The notes: generated by a model from the letters alone, not told the origin. Positions 1-9,138 are shown, counted from the first letter of the stretch. The stretch: 64,000 nt of DNA from an uncultured Collinsella sp. (GCA_902465265.1 CABQMF010000003.1:1-64000); one strand, 5' to 3'. Numbers and translations are program-made.

Positions 1-1110
1 GGGGTGGGTGCCGTCGCTGGCAAACAGACTGTCGATACAGACGGGAAGGATGATGAAGGTTTCGAAATCTTAGGCGAAGCCTGGGGTGTTGCCGCGCAGA
101 TGATTGAGCGTGTATGGGAGTCATTCCGTTTCGATTTTCGCGAAGACTTCGAACTGTGTCTCAATCTGGCTCGTCATATCGTTCCGCTTTCTGTGCGACT
201 GAAGTGCCATATGAATCTCGACAATCCTCTGCTGGGCGATATAAAAAGACGGTTTCCATTGGCGTATTCCATGGCGTCGGACAGCTCTTCCGTGCTGGCC
301 GATAAGTATCGGCAAAAACCTTCTGAGGAGGAGATAGGGTATATCGCCCTTGCGTTCGCTCTCGCACTTGAGCGACAGAAAAACGGACAGAGCAAGAAGA
401 ACATCCTGATTGTTTGCGCATCGGGCGCCGGTAGCGCGCATCTGCTGGAGTATCAATACCGAAGTGCTTTCGGAGGCATGCTCGGAACGATTAGGACCTG
501 TGACGCCGGAAGTCTCAACGCGGCAAGCCTGCACAATATCGACTATGTCTTTACCACTGTGCCGATTCGACAGAAGCTCGATATACCTGTCTTCCACGTG
601 AGCGCTTTTCTCGACGAGAGTGAAATCGGTAACGTTCAGCACATCCTGAACAGCGGCATTCAGGATGACGTCATCGACTCGTTCTTTTCTGAGGATCTGT
701 TTTTCACCCACATGCACTGCGAGAGCAAGGAAGAGGTCATTTCTGAACTCTGTCAACGAATCGCCGACGTTAAACCAATCCCTGATGCATTTGAGTCCTC
801 GGTACTGAAGCGCGAATCACTGGCTGAGACGTCTTTCGGAAATCGCGTAGCCATTCCTCATCCCTTTGAGGCGGTGACGGATGAGACGTTCGTATGCATC
901 GGAATCCTTGATAAACCTGTTTCTTGGAACACTCATGATGTCCAGGTTGTTTTCCTGTTGAGCATATCCAAGAAGCGCGATAAAAATCTCCAAGGTTTTT
1001 ATCAGCGAGCGGCCAAGCTGCTTACCAGTGAACACGACATCGACACGCTGATCAGCCATCAGAGTTTTTCGACACTGATGGAGCTATTGCACGGACACTG
1101 CGATCTATAG
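1..1110 (+). CDS. BglG/LicR-type PTS-regulated transcription regulator, C-terminal part
   Basis: The frame is open at the left edge, so the nucleic-acid-binding N-terminus lies outside the window. Visible in order: a PRD domain (about bases 120-380), an EIIB-like domain whose phosphorylatable Cys is encoded at 415-417, and an EIIA (mannitol/fructose type) domain with the active-site His of an IPHP motif at 859-861. This PRD-EIIB-EIIA layout belongs to LicR/MtlR-like activators and extended antiterminators, which read PTS phosphorylation state. The IIA gene follows after 11 bases, so it very likely controls the downstream PTS operon. Activator versus antiterminator cannot be decided without the N-terminus. 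Confidence 0.85.
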   Translation, partial: GVGAVAGKQTVDTDGKDDEGFEILGEAWGVAAQMIERVWESFRFDFREDFELCLNLARHIVPLSVRLKCHMNLDNPLLGDIKRRFPLAYSMASDSSSVLADKYRQKPSEEEIGYIALAFALALERQKNGQSKKNILIVCASGAGSAHLLEYQYRSAFGGMLGTIRTCDAGSLNAASLHNIDYVFTTVPIRQKLDIPVFHVSAFLDESEIGNVQHILNSGIQDDVIDSFFSEDLFFTHMHCESKEEVISELCQRIADVKPIPDAFESSVLKRESLAETSFGNRVAIPHPFEAVTDETFVCIGILDKPVSWNTHDVQVVFLLSISKKRDKNLQGFYQRAAKLLTSEHDIDTLISHQSFSTLMELLHGHCDL

Positions 1111-1121
1111 GAGGAGGGAAA

Positions 1122-1436
1122 ATGGACGAGGATAAGTATTTGGATGCGATGCAGATTATCTTGCATGCCGGCAACGCAAAGTCTGCCGCCCTTATGGCGA
1201 TCGACTCTGCCGCCGACGGCGATTTTGAAGCTGCCGACGCCCAACTTAAAGAGGCTCGAGACGAGATGCATGCAGCCCATGAAGTGCAGTTCAAACTTAC
1301 ACGCGATGAGGCAAACGGCAACTCCGTTGAGGTGAACATCATCTTGGTGCACGCAGAGGACCATCTAACGATGGCGATACTCGCAAACGATCTTGCCGAG
1401 CGATTCATCGATCTGTACAAGAACGGTACTAACTAA
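1122..1436 (+). CDS. PTS lactose/cellobiose-family EIIA
   Basis: A 104-residue, all-helical EIIA of the Lac/Chb family that passes phosphate from HPr to EIIB. The signature around residues 75-82 (VHAEDHLT) carries the phosphorylated His77 and the metal-coordinating Asp80 of the trimeric family; length is typical. The AGGAGG ribosome site directly follows the regulator stop codon, so the two genes are probably cotranscribed. The substrate is set by IIC and the linked GH1 enzymes, which point to beta-glucosides or lactose-type disaccharides. Confidence 0.92.
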   Translation: MDEDKYLDAMQIILHAGNAKSAALMAIDSAADGDFEAADAQLKEARDEMHAAHEVQFKLTRDEANGNSVEVNIILVHAEDHLTMAILANDLAERFIDLYKNGTN

Positions 1437-1485
1437 GCATTTTGTCCATAAGTGCGCAAGTGCGTGAGAACAAAGGAGAGAGACC

Positions 1486-1794
1486 ATGAATATCATGCTT
1501 GCCTGCTGTGCGGGAATGAGCACATCACTCGTTGTGACCAAGATGCAGGAGGCTGCTAAGGCCCAGGGTAAGGACTATAAAATCTGGGCTGTTGAGCAGG
1601 GCCAGATTTCCGATGAGCTGGGTAATTTCGATGTCTTGCTGCTCGGTCCACAGGTGCGTCATATTTTGCGCAAAGTGACGAAGATTGTTGAAGGGCGTGC
1701 TCCGGTTGGCGTTATCGACCCCGTCTCCTATGGACGCTGTGACGGAGCGGCGGTTCTCAAGCAAGCTGAGGATTTGGTGGCGTCGTCCAAGTAG
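1486..1794 (+). CDS. PTS cellobiose/lactose-family EIIB
   Basis: A 102-residue soluble EIIB. The N-terminal phosphocysteine loop reads CCAGMSTS, matching the CSAGMSTS of ChbB-like proteins, so Cys7 is the expected phosphorylation site; the neighbouring Cys8 replaces the usual Ser. It takes phosphate from the IIA encoded just upstream and gives it to sugar bound in IIC. A GGAGAG ribosome site precedes the ATG. Second gene of the IIA-IIB-IIC-GH1-GH1 operon. Confidence 0.93.
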   Translation: MNIMLACCAGMSTSLVVTKMQEAAKAQGKDYKIWAVEQGQISDELGNFDVLLLGPQVRHILRKVTKIVEGRAPVGVIDPVSYGRCDGAAVLKQAEDLVASSK

Positions 1795-1868
1795 CTTAAA
1801 AATGATCCGCCGGCAGCTGGCACTACCGGCGGACGCAACACGCCATTTCGTGAAAGAAGGTGCTTTCT

Positions 1869-3203
1869 GTGGCAATGTCACACAAATTTGAGGATGCAAT
1901 TCTTATTGTTGCGGAAAAGGTTGATGACAACAAGTATCTTGCAAGCATTAAGAACGCGTTTACAACCTTTTTACCTTTCGTAATCGTCGGTTCTCTCGGA
2001 TCACTGCTGAATAACCTGATCGCATCACCGACAAGCGGGCTCGCTCAGTGGATTCCGTCACTGACGGCTCTCGGTCCGGCGTTCTCGCTTCTGAATTACT
2101 GCACGATGTCGTTTATGACGGTTCCTATCATTTTCCTGGTAGCGACCAATCTCGCCCGCCGAGACAAAGTTCCCGAGCATATCGCGGGCATCGTGTGCAT
2201 CGCAGCATACATCAGCATGGTGCCCAACGTCATACCGGGTCCCGATGGAACGACGGTGTCTGGACTGGTAACGGGCATCTTGGGTGCTCAGGGGCTGTTC
2301 ATCGGCATGATCAGCGCCGTCGTCTACTCTCAGCTGTTCGGCAAGCTGACGAAGATCGATCGCATCAAGATCAAGATGCCCGACTCGGTGCCTCCCGCGA
2401 TCGCGACTTCCTTCAACGTCCTGCTTCCGATTCTGATTACGCTGCTCTGCTCCTCGATTTTCGGAATCGCATTCAAGAGCCTGACGGGTACGTATGTAAA
2501 CGATTTTATCTATACGTTCCTGCAGACCCCTCTGGAGATCATGTTCCAGAGCCCCGTCGGTATCTGTCTCGTGGTTCTCATCTCGCAGATCTTCTGGGTG
2601 TTGGGAATTCACGGCGGCTTGGTCATCTCGCCCATCCGCAATCCCCTGATGGCCGCCGCCATCGCGGCGAATATCGCTGCCGCCAGCACTGGCGCAGTGC
2701 CCGATCAGCCGGTCACCTACGGCTTCTGGATGAACTTCGTGGTCCCCGGTGGAGCGGGCTGCATCCTTTCCCTTATCATCGCGATCATGCTGTTCTCAAA
2801 ACGCGACGATTATCGTGAGGTCGCGAAGTTCGGACTTCCCTCGACCATTTGCGGTATCCCCGAGCCCGTCTACTTCGGCCTGCCCGTCGTGCTTAATCCG
2901 ACGTTCGCGATCCCCCTTGCCATCACATCGCCCATCTCGACCGCGATTGCCATGTTCGCCACGAACATCGGATTCCTGCCGTGCAACACCGTTGACGTGC
3001 CCTTGGGTCTCCCTGTTCTGATCTCTCCCTTCATCAGCCACGGTTGGCAGGGCGTTGTGGTGCAAATCATCTGCATCGCCGTCACGACTGCGATTTGGGT
3101 CCCATTTGTGCTCATCTCCAACCGCCAGGCTAAGCTGCAGCAGGAGAAGGAGGCTGCTGCCCTCGAGGAAGCAGAAGTCGACGCTACCTACGGAGTCAAT
3201 TAG
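1869..3203 (+). CDS. PTS cellobiose/lactose-family EIIC permease
   Basis: Integral membrane sugar permease of about 444 residues with roughly ten hydrophobic segments, typical of the cellobiose/lactose EIIC family (opening KFEDAILIVAEKVDDNKYL; conserved HGG in the WVLGIHGGLV segment). I place the start at the GTG at 1869, six bases after AGAAGG; a GTG at 1860 in the same frame overlaps that ribosome site. It imports and phosphorylates a beta-linked disaccharide with the IIA and IIB encoded upstream. The next gene begins 2 bases after the stop codon. Confidence 0.92.
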   Translation: MAMSHKFEDAILIVAEKVDDNKYLASIKNAFTTFLPFVIVGSLGSLLNNLIASPTSGLAQWIPSLTALGPAFSLLNYCTMSFMTVPIIFLVATNLARRDKVPEHIAGIVCIAAYISMVPNVIPGPDGTTVSGLVTGILGAQGLFIGMISAVVYSQLFGKLTKIDRIKIKMPDSVPPAIATSFNVLLPILITLLCSSIFGIAFKSLTGTYVNDFIYTFLQTPLEIMFQSPVGICLVVLISQIFWVLGIHGGLVISPIRNPLMAAAIAANIAAASTGAVPDQPVTYGFWMNFVVPGGAGCILSLIIAIMLFSKRDDYREVAKFGLPSTICGIPEPVYFGLPVVLNPTFAIPLAITSPISTAIAMFATNIGFLPCNTVDVPLGLPVLISPFISHGWQGVVVQIICIAVTTAIWVPFVLISNRQAKLQQEKEAAALEEAEVDATYGVN

Positions 3204-3205
3204 CC

Positions 3206-4720
3206 ATGGACACCAGTATCGCTTTCCATCATCTCGAGTCTCCCTTCCCCGAGGGTTTCCTTTGGGGCGGCGCCATCGCCGGGTGCCAATGCGAGGGCGC
3301 TTGGCGAGAAGGGGGCAAGGGCCCTACCGTCGCGGATGTTTCCCGCTATAAACCCGGCATCGACCCAAGCGATTACAGCGCCCAGCATGGAATTACATCC
3401 GAGGAGATCGCCCAGGCGATGCGAACGGATGACGAGCTTATGTATCCGAAACGACACGGCATTGATTTTTACCATCGTTATCGCGAGGACATCGCTCTAT
3501 TCGCCGAGATGGGCTTCAAGTGCCTGCGCGTGTCCATTCAATGGGCTCGAATCTTTCCCATGGGCAATGAGGAAGAGCCGAACGAGGCCGGGCTTTCGTT
3601 CTACGAGGACATGTTCAAAACAATGCGCGAACATGGAATCGAGCCGCTTGTAACGCTCCATCATTATGATATGCCGCTGTATCTTTCAGACCACTATCAA
3701 GGGTGGTACGACCGCCGTCTTGTCGACCTTTTCGCCCGTTTCGCGCGCGTGTGCTTCGAGCGATATAAGGGCCTTGTGAAGTATTGGATCACGTTCAACG
3801 AGATCGACTCGATTTTCAGGCATCCTTACGTGACCGCGGGAATCGTTCCAGACCGTTTCGCCGATGCCAACCTCGAAGAGGTGATATACCAAGCCGTCCA
3901 CCATCAATTTGTCGCAGCCGCACTCGCGACGAAAGAGCTACACGAGATCGATCCTGATGCCTTGATGGGATGTATGATCACGCGGACCCTTACCTATCCT
4001 GAGAATTGCAATCCTAAGAACATGTTGCTTTCCCAGAGATCGAATCGCGAGAACTACTTTTACTCCGATGTTCAGGCCCGTGGAGCGTATCCAGCATTCA
4101 TATTCGACTACTGGGACAAGCATGGCATCGATGTCAGATTCGAGCAGGGTGATGAAGAGATTCTACGGTGCTACCCGGCGGACTTCGTCTCCTTCAGCTA
4201 CTACATGTCGCTCGTCGATTCTGTTGATGCGGATGACCGTGAAAAGGTATGCGGTAATCTGGCCACGGGCGTTAAGAACCCCTATCTCGATGTTTCCGAA
4301 TGGGGTTGGCAGATCGATCCCGATGGCCTGCGCTACGCCCTTGTCGATATGTACGATCGGTACCAAAAGCCGCTGTTCATTGTCGAGAACGGCCTGGGTG
4401 CCCGTGACGTTGTCGAGGAGGACGGCTCCATCAACGACGACTACCGCATCGATTATTTCCGCCAGCATACCCGGGCTATCGCGGAGGCGATTGACGATGG
4501 CGTCGATGTCATGGGATACACCTCATGGGGTTGCATAGACGTCGTGTCGACGTCGACGAATCAGATGTCAAAGCGCTACGGCTTCATCTATGTCGATCTA
4601 GATGATGACGGAAAAGGTACCTACGATCGCACCAAGAAGAAGAGCTTTTACTGGTATCGGAAAGTGATCGAGACAAACGGTGCCAGCTTGTTCCTTGAGG
4701 ATGGAGGAGATGAACGATGA
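3206..4720 (+). CDS. Glycoside hydrolase family 1, 6-phospho-beta-glucosidase
   Basis: A 504-residue GH1 enzyme, a cytoplasmic (beta/alpha)8 barrel that cleaves phosphorylated beta-glucosides delivered by the PTS. The acid/base Glu199 lies in TFNEI and the nucleophile Glu394 in VENGLG. The later S-x(n)-KRYGF segment is the phosphate-recognising loop of the phospho-glycosidases rather than of plain beta-glucosidases. An insertion of about 50 residues (about 35-80) follows the first strand, as in BglA/AscB-like enzymes. It resembles the enzyme at 22856-24286. Its stop codon overlaps the next start by 4 bases (ATGA), indicating translational coupling. Confidence 0.93.
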   Translation: MDTSIAFHHLESPFPEGFLWGGAIAGCQCEGAWREGGKGPTVADVSRYKPGIDPSDYSAQHGITSEEIAQAMRTDDELMYPKRHGIDFYHRYREDIALFAEMGFKCLRVSIQWARIFPMGNEEEPNEAGLSFYEDMFKTMREHGIEPLVTLHHYDMPLYLSDHYQGWYDRRLVDLFARFARVCFERYKGLVKYWITFNEIDSIFRHPYVTAGIVPDRFADANLEEVIYQAVHHQFVAAALATKELHEIDPDALMGCMITRTLTYPENCNPKNMLLSQRSNRENYFYSDVQARGAYPAFIFDYWDKHGIDVRFEQGDEEILRCYPADFVSFSYYMSLVDSVDADDREKVCGNLATGVKNPYLDVSEWGWQIDPDGLRYALVDMYDRYQKPLFIVENGLGARDVVEEDGSINDDYRIDYFRQHTRAIAEAIDDGVDVMGYTSWGCIDVVSTSTNQMSKRYGFIYVDLDDDGKGTYDRTKKKSFYWYRKVIETNGASLFLEDGGDER

Positions 4721-6114
4721 CACTGCTCAAGCGCGTCAAGCGGTTGCCCGAGGGGTTTGTATGGGGGGCCGCCACTGCCGCCTACCAGGTAGAGGGGTCG
4801 ACGGGCAAAGACGGCATGGGGAAGACCATGTGGGACGATTTTCTCGTTTCGAAGGGCCGTTTCCTGCCTGATCCCGCAAGCGACTTCTATCACCGATACC
4901 CAGAAGACATCCGCCTCGCTGCCGAGCATGGCATCAAGGCGCTGCGCATCTCGATTTCCTGGGCTCGCGTGTTTCCGAATACTGATGGTGACCCGAATCC
5001 CGTGGGCGTCAAGTATTATCACGAGTTGTTCGCTGAATGCCGCAAACATGGAATCGAGCCGTACGTAACGCTACATCACCTCGATTCCCCAATCGGAATG
5101 TTCAGTCGGGGAGATTGGCTGAATCGCGCCAATATCGATTCCTTCGTAAACTACGCACAGTTCTGCTTCGAGGAGTTCACAGAGGTCTCCCAGTGGTTCA
5201 CGATCAATGAACCGATTAGCCTGGCGTTTTTCCAATATGTCGTAGCTGAATTCCCCCCAGCCGATCTGTTCAATTTCTCGTCGTCTTTCCAGGCTATGCA
5301 TAACATGGCGCTTGCCCACGCTCGCGTTGTCAAGGTTTTCAAGGAAGGCGGACATCGAGGACGCATTGGAGTCATTCACGCGCTTAAGCCCGTGTATCCA
5401 ATCGTTGATACACCCGACAACCGACATGCCGCCGAGCTTTGGGATGCCTATCTGAATAGGTTCCTGCTTGATTTAACGTTCTTCGGCAAACTCACGGATC
5501 GCACCAGCGCGCTCATTGAGGAGATATGTGGGGTGCAGGAGGCTTCGTTCTCGGTAGAAGACGGAGATTACGATGAGATGCAGGCGGCTGTTGGTCTCAA
5601 CGACTACCTCGGCATCAATTACTATCAGCCGCAGTTCGTACAGGCCTATGCAGGCGAAAATCGTTCCAAGTACAACGCGACCGGCGAAAAGGGAACGACG
5701 ACCCTCCGCATGAAGGGCATTGCGGAACTTGTCAAGAACCCTGATGTTCCGACGACCGACTGGGATTGGAATATCTACCCGCAAGGTCTGTACGACATTC
5801 TTCGACAGGTCGATGCGAACTATCCCGCCCATCCCGCAATTTACATCACGGAAAACGGTCTTGGCAGCAAAGACGTGTTGGACGCAGCCGGCGATTTCGT
5901 CGATGACGATGATAGGATCGACTTCATCGATCAGCATTTGGATGCTCTCCTGAAAGCTCGTGAAGACGGCGTAGACGTGAGAGGTTATTTCGTTTGGTCT
6001 CTCCAGGATCAATTCTCTTGGTCGAATGGATACAACAAACGCTACGGCCTTTTCTATATCGATTTCGAGACACAACGTCGTGTCATCAAGAAGAGCGCAA
6101 GCACTATTGACTAG
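4717..6114 (+). CDS. Glycoside hydrolase family 1, LacG-like 6-phospho-beta-galactosidase
   Basis: A 465-residue GH1 enzyme that by eye aligns along its whole length with LacG 6-phospho-beta-galactosidases: DFYHRYPEDI, a GEKG-containing loop near 322, TDWDWNIYPQGLYD near 346. Acid/base Glu165 (TINEP), nucleophile Glu378 (ITENGLG), and the SxxxxxxKRYGLFYID phosphate loop are all present. The C-terminus ends at KKSASTID, about ten residues shorter than usual LacG, without the KKSAHWYK helix. Coupled to the preceding GH1 gene by an ATGA overlap. The pair suggests that the operon handles more than one phospho-disaccharide. Confidence 0.9.
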   Translation: MTLLKRVKRLPEGFVWGAATAAYQVEGSTGKDGMGKTMWDDFLVSKGRFLPDPASDFYHRYPEDIRLAAEHGIKALRISISWARVFPNTDGDPNPVGVKYYHELFAECRKHGIEPYVTLHHLDSPIGMFSRGDWLNRANIDSFVNYAQFCFEEFTEVSQWFTINEPISLAFFQYVVAEFPPADLFNFSSSFQAMHNMALAHARVVKVFKEGGHRGRIGVIHALKPVYPIVDTPDNRHAAELWDAYLNRFLLDLTFFGKLTDRTSALIEEICGVQEASFSVEDGDYDEMQAAVGLNDYLGINYYQPQFVQAYAGENRSKYNATGEKGTTTLRMKGIAELVKNPDVPTTDWDWNIYPQGLYDILRQVDANYPAHPAIYITENGLGSKDVLDAAGDFVDDDDRIDFIDQHLDALLKAREDGVDVRGYFVWSLQDQFSWSNGYNKRYGLFYIDFETQRRVIKKSASTID

Positions 6115-6245
6115 AGCCGGTGATGACCTTATCACCGATACCTTGTGAATTTCTTCGGCCTAGCTTCGCGTAACCATTCCCTGCCTGATCTGATTCAGGA
6201 CCTCCAGATTACCGCGGTACGCCGAAGAACCCGCAGCCCCAACAA

Positions 6246-6291
6246 GCCTCCCGTGCGATAATAGAACACAAGTTCGTATTGCACGGGAGGC
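6246..6291 (+). promoter_or_regulatory. Hairpin containing a GAAC-N4-GTTC palindrome before a small gene
   Basis: Two 11-base arms (GCCTCCCGTGC at 6246-6256, GCACGGGAGGC at 6281-6291) enclose 24 bases that hold GAACACAAGTTC (6264-6275). That core fits the Gram-positive LexA/DinR box (GAAC-N4-GTTC). The right arm contains the GGGAGG ribosome site of the TTG-start gene at 6296, so in RNA the hairpin would hide it. Operator and RNA-structure readings are both open. Confidence 0.5.
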
Positions 6292-6295
6292 CTAT

Positions 6296-6564
6296 TTGTT
6301 TGCAGACAGCAAATCCACCCGCCTGGTCACCGCCCTCGTGGAGCGCCGTCCCGACGGCGAGTACGTTCCCTGGGGCATCAAGTGGTACGACGGCGCCATC
6401 TATCTATTCAAAGAGATCGAATCGTATACTCCGCGCTCGTGGGCACGGGCGGCGGGCGCGAGTACGTTTATGCCGCGGTCGTGGAAACGCTTGACGTGTC
6501 GGGCCATGCTGCCGAGAAGATCGGCCTTGGCACGAGCGAGTGTGAGCTCATCGAGGTCAAATAG
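6296..6564 (+). pseudogene. Small unrecognised gene broken by a frameshift
   Basis: A TTG start five bases after GGGAGG opens a frame that reads naturally to about base 6425 (residues ending FKEIES). Good coding sequence then continues in the frame one base back (YSALVGTGGGREYVY onward) to a stop at 6562-6564. Joined, the two parts give an ordinary-looking soluble protein of about 89 residues; unjoined, the first frame runs into Arg/Ser-rich shadow sequence. No clear slippery heptamer lies at the junction, so a lost base (or sequencing error) is likelier than programmed frameshifting. I do not recognise the family. The upstream palindrome suggests it was an SOS- or structure-regulated gene. 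Confidence 0.5.
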
Positions 6565-6611
6565 CGCCTAGCTATTGGACAAAATAAGCGCTTTTGTGGC
6601 GCAACGTTAGC

Positions 6612-6650
6612 AAAAACCGCCTGCGAGCACCGTGCTCACAGGCGGTTTTT
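6612..6650. terminator. Strong palindromic terminator
   Basis: AAAAACCGCCTG (6612-6623) pairs with CAGGCGGTTTTT (6639-6650), with a second inner stem GAGCAC/GTGCTC. The flanking A and T runs let it work in both directions; on the + strand it ends the small gene at 6296-6564. Confidence 0.8.
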
Positions 6651-6774
6651 CGGAAGTATGCGGCAAATTCCGAGACCGCCGAGCACACGGCGTTTTTTGC
6701 CGACAAAACCGCAGGTAAATTAGGTGCGAAACAGGGGTCTGGTCGACAAGTTCAGATTTTGCCGCATACTTCCG
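6651..6774. repeat. MITE-like element with 17-bp perfect terminal inverted repeats
   Basis: CGGAAGTATGCGGCAAA (6651-6667) is the exact reverse complement of 6758-6774, enclosing 90 bases. The element starts directly at the end of the terminator T run. Short open frames across it on both strands are products of the palindrome, not genes. The rest of the stretch up to the gene at 6950 shows only a weakly defined promoter area. Confidence 0.6.
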
Positions 6775-6949
6775 AAGGCGGGAGCCAAAACGGTCCTCCA
6801 GCACTGTAATCAACCATGATTGTCCGCCGCCAATGCGTCAACAAGCAAAGAATGGGTAAACAAGGGGTCACATATAGTGCAAATTTCGCACGTACCCAGA
6901 CGCTTTGATATAGTGTTGAGAACTCTTTACGTTGGAGGATGTAACCGGC

Positions 6950-7633
6950 ATGTCCGATTCGAGCGACAGTTCTAAGCCGCGACCCAAGACCGCGGCCGTT
7001 CCACACTACACGGTGGGCGAGGAGATCATGAACTCCGTCACCCATGGTGTCGGCTGCCTGCTGGGTATCGCGGGCCTGGTGCTCCTGATCGTATTCGCTG
7101 CCCTGCGCGGCGGCGGTCCGGCACATATGGCCGCGGCGATCGTCTACGGCGTCAGCATTATCCTTGAATACTTGGCCTCCACGCTCTACCACGCGATTCA
7201 GCCCGCTCGCGCCAAGCGCGTGTTTCGCATCATCGACCACAGCTGCATCTACCTGCTCATAGCCGGCAGCTATACACCGTTTTGCCTCATCACGCTTGCA
7301 AACGACGGCGGTCCTATGCTGTTCTTTGCCGTGTGGGCCATCGCCATTATCGGCATCGCCCTCGAGTGCTTTATGCGCGAGCGTCAACCGCACTGGGTAA
7401 GCGGCCTGGTCTACCTGCTGATGGGCTGGCTCGTTGTCTTTAAGCTGCCCGAACTTGTGGCGCTGCTCAACCCCGTGGCACTTGCCCTGCTTGCCGTCGG
7501 CGGCGTGTGCTATACCGTGGGCGTGCCGTTCTACATCGCCAAAAACGTGCGCTACCTGCACAGTGTTTTCCACTTGTGGGTGCTCGCCGGCAGTATCTTC
7601 CAGTTCATGGCGGTGATCCTCTTCGTAATCTAG
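6950..7633 (+). CDS. Hemolysin III / PAQR-family membrane protein
   Basis: A 227-residue integral membrane protein of the hemolysin III (TrhA/YqfA, PAQR) family with about seven hydrophobic segments. Family marks are an early N-terminal TVGEEIMNSVTHGVG, the YHAIQ...RIIDHSCIYLLIAGSYTPF block (conserved Ser/His/Asp that form the PAQR metal site), and a late His in YLHSVFHLWVLAGS. I choose the ATG at 6950, 11 bases after GGAGG; a TTG at 6932 is in frame but overlaps that site. Bacterial members are implicated in membrane-lipid or fluidity homeostasis; true haemolysis is doubtful. Monocistronic by spacing. Confidence 0.88.
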   Translation: MSDSSDSSKPRPKTAAVPHYTVGEEIMNSVTHGVGCLLGIAGLVLLIVFAALRGGGPAHMAAAIVYGVSIILEYLASTLYHAIQPARAKRVFRIIDHSCIYLLIAGSYTPFCLITLANDGGPMLFFAVWAIAIIGIALECFMRERQPHWVSGLVYLLMGWLVVFKLPELVALLNPVALALLAVGGVCYTVGVPFYIAKNVRYLHSVFHLWVLAGSIFQFMAVILFVI

Positions 7634-7740
7634 CGACCGCGCCCACGGCCCCGCCCGCACGGGCGACCGGCGCAATTGCCGTATCCGCCATCAACGTTTT
7701 ACCCTAACGTCCCGAATCTTGGAGGTTCGAGAAACTCCCG

Positions 7741-9114
7741 ATGGACATAACCATCTCCCTTATCACTACCCTCGTCCTGACGCTTATCAACGGCTACTTC
7801 TCCATGTCCGAGATGGCTCTCACCACGGCCAAGCGCGCCGTGTTGGAGCACGATGCCGAGGAAGGCGATAAGCGCGCCGAGCGCGCCGTCCAGCTCGCTG
7901 CCGACTCCGATCAGCTGTTGGCCACCATCCAGGTCGCCATCACGCTCGTGGGCTTCGCCTCGTCCGCCGTCGCGTCGACGAGCCTGTCCGACCCGCTTGC
8001 CACGTGGCTCATGAGCTTTGGCATCGCGCCGCTTTCCGCCATCGCGCGCGGCCTGGCGCCGGTCATCATCACCGTCGCCGTCGCCTTTGTGTCCATCGTG
8101 ATCGGCGAGCTCGTGCCCAAGCGCATCGGCCTCGCTAACGCCGAGGGCGTATCCAAGCAGGTCGTGGGACCGCTTTCCGTGTTCCAAAAGATCGCCCGTC
8201 CGCTCGTGTGGCTGACCGGCGCTTGCTCCGATGGTCTGGCCCGCATCCTGCGCATCAAGAGCGCCGACGACCGCCAGAACGTTTCGGAGGAAGAGATCAA
8301 GTACATGGTCTCGGAGCAGGACGACCTGCTCGACGAGGAAAAGCGCATGATCCACGAGATCTTCGACCTGGGCGACACCGTGGCTCGCGAGGTCATGGTT
8401 CCGCGCGTGGACACCACCATGTGCGAGGACGACGAGACGGTCGCCGACGTGTTGTCCACCATGCGCCAGACCGGCTTCAGCCGCATTCCCGTCTATCACG
8501 AGGACCCCGACAACGTCGCGGGAATCGCGCACATCAAGGACCTGATCCAGCCCGCGCTCGACGGCAAGGGCGACCAGCCCATCGCCGATTACCTGCGCGA
8601 CGCCACCTTTGTGCCCGATACCAAGGACATCCTGCCGCTGCTGTCCGAGATGCAGACCTCGCACGACCAGATCGTAGTGGTCGTGGACGAGTACGGCGGT
8701 ACGGCCGGCATCATTACCATCGAGGATATCGTCGAGGAGATCGTCGGCGAGATCGAGGACGAGTTCGATCCCGACAACAAGTACCTCACGCGCCTTTCGC
8801 GCCGCGAGTGGCTCGTCGATGGGCGTTTTTCGTGCGATGACGCGATTGAGCTTGGTTGGCCGCTCGAGGAAAGCGATGATTATGAGACCATCGCCGGCTG
8901 GATTTTGGAGCTTTGCGACTCGGTGCCCGACATCGGAGAGGTGTTTGAGGTCGCAGGGTACAAGTTCAAGGTACAGTCGATGCGTGGCCAGCGCATCTCG
9001 CTCATTCGCGTGATCGCTCCGGCCGAAACCGATAAGAAGGATTCCGAGTCCTCGGCAGAGAAGCCGGCGGCGTCGGGTGCGGGCTCTGCGGATCCGCACG
9101 ATGGCGACGAGTAG
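7741..9114 (+). CDS. CNNM/CorC-HlyC family transporter (DUF21 plus CBS pair)
   Basis: 457 residues: an N-terminal DUF21 (CNNM) membrane domain with about three to four hydrophobic segments (1-190), a cytoplasmic CBS pair (about 205-330, containing MVPRVDT and DEYGGTAGIITIEDIVEEIVGEI), a C-terminal CorC/HlyC domain (about 345-430), and an Ala/Ser/Glu-rich tail. The family includes Mg2+/Co2+ efflux proteins of the CorC/MpfA type; the haemolysin label is historical. With the MgtE-like, NRAMP-related and MgtA genes it is the fourth probable Mg-related gene in the window. A GGAGG ribosome site precedes the ATG. Confidence 0.9.
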   Translation: MDITISLITTLVLTLINGYFSMSEMALTTAKRAVLEHDAEEGDKRAERAVQLAADSDQLLATIQVAITLVGFASSAVASTSLSDPLATWLMSFGIAPLSAIARGLAPVIITVAVAFVSIVIGELVPKRIGLANAEGVSKQVVGPLSVFQKIARPLVWLTGACSDGLARILRIKSADDRQNVSEEEIKYMVSEQDDLLDEEKRMIHEIFDLGDTVAREVMVPRVDTTMCEDDETVADVLSTMRQTGFSRIPVYHEDPDNVAGIAHIKDLIQPALDGKGDQPIADYLRDATFVPDTKDILPLLSEMQTSHDQIVVVVDEYGGTAGIITIEDIVEEIVGEIEDEFDPDNKYLTRLSRREWLVDGRFSCDDAIELGWPLEESDDYETIAGWILELCDSVPDIGEVFEVAGYKFKVQSMRGQRISLIRVIAPAETDKKDSESSAEKPAASGAGSADPHDGDE

Positions 9115-9138
9115 GGCAAGGAAGAGTAGGGGAGAGTT

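Noticed and set aside
6296..6564. Programmed -1 frameshift
   Set aside because: No X-XXY-YYZ slippery sequence or downstream pseudoknot is evident near 6425; decay or sequence error is simpler.
6594..6813. Short frames on both strands across the 6.6-6.8 kb region
   Set aside because: They are translations of the terminator and the inverted-repeat element, not genes.
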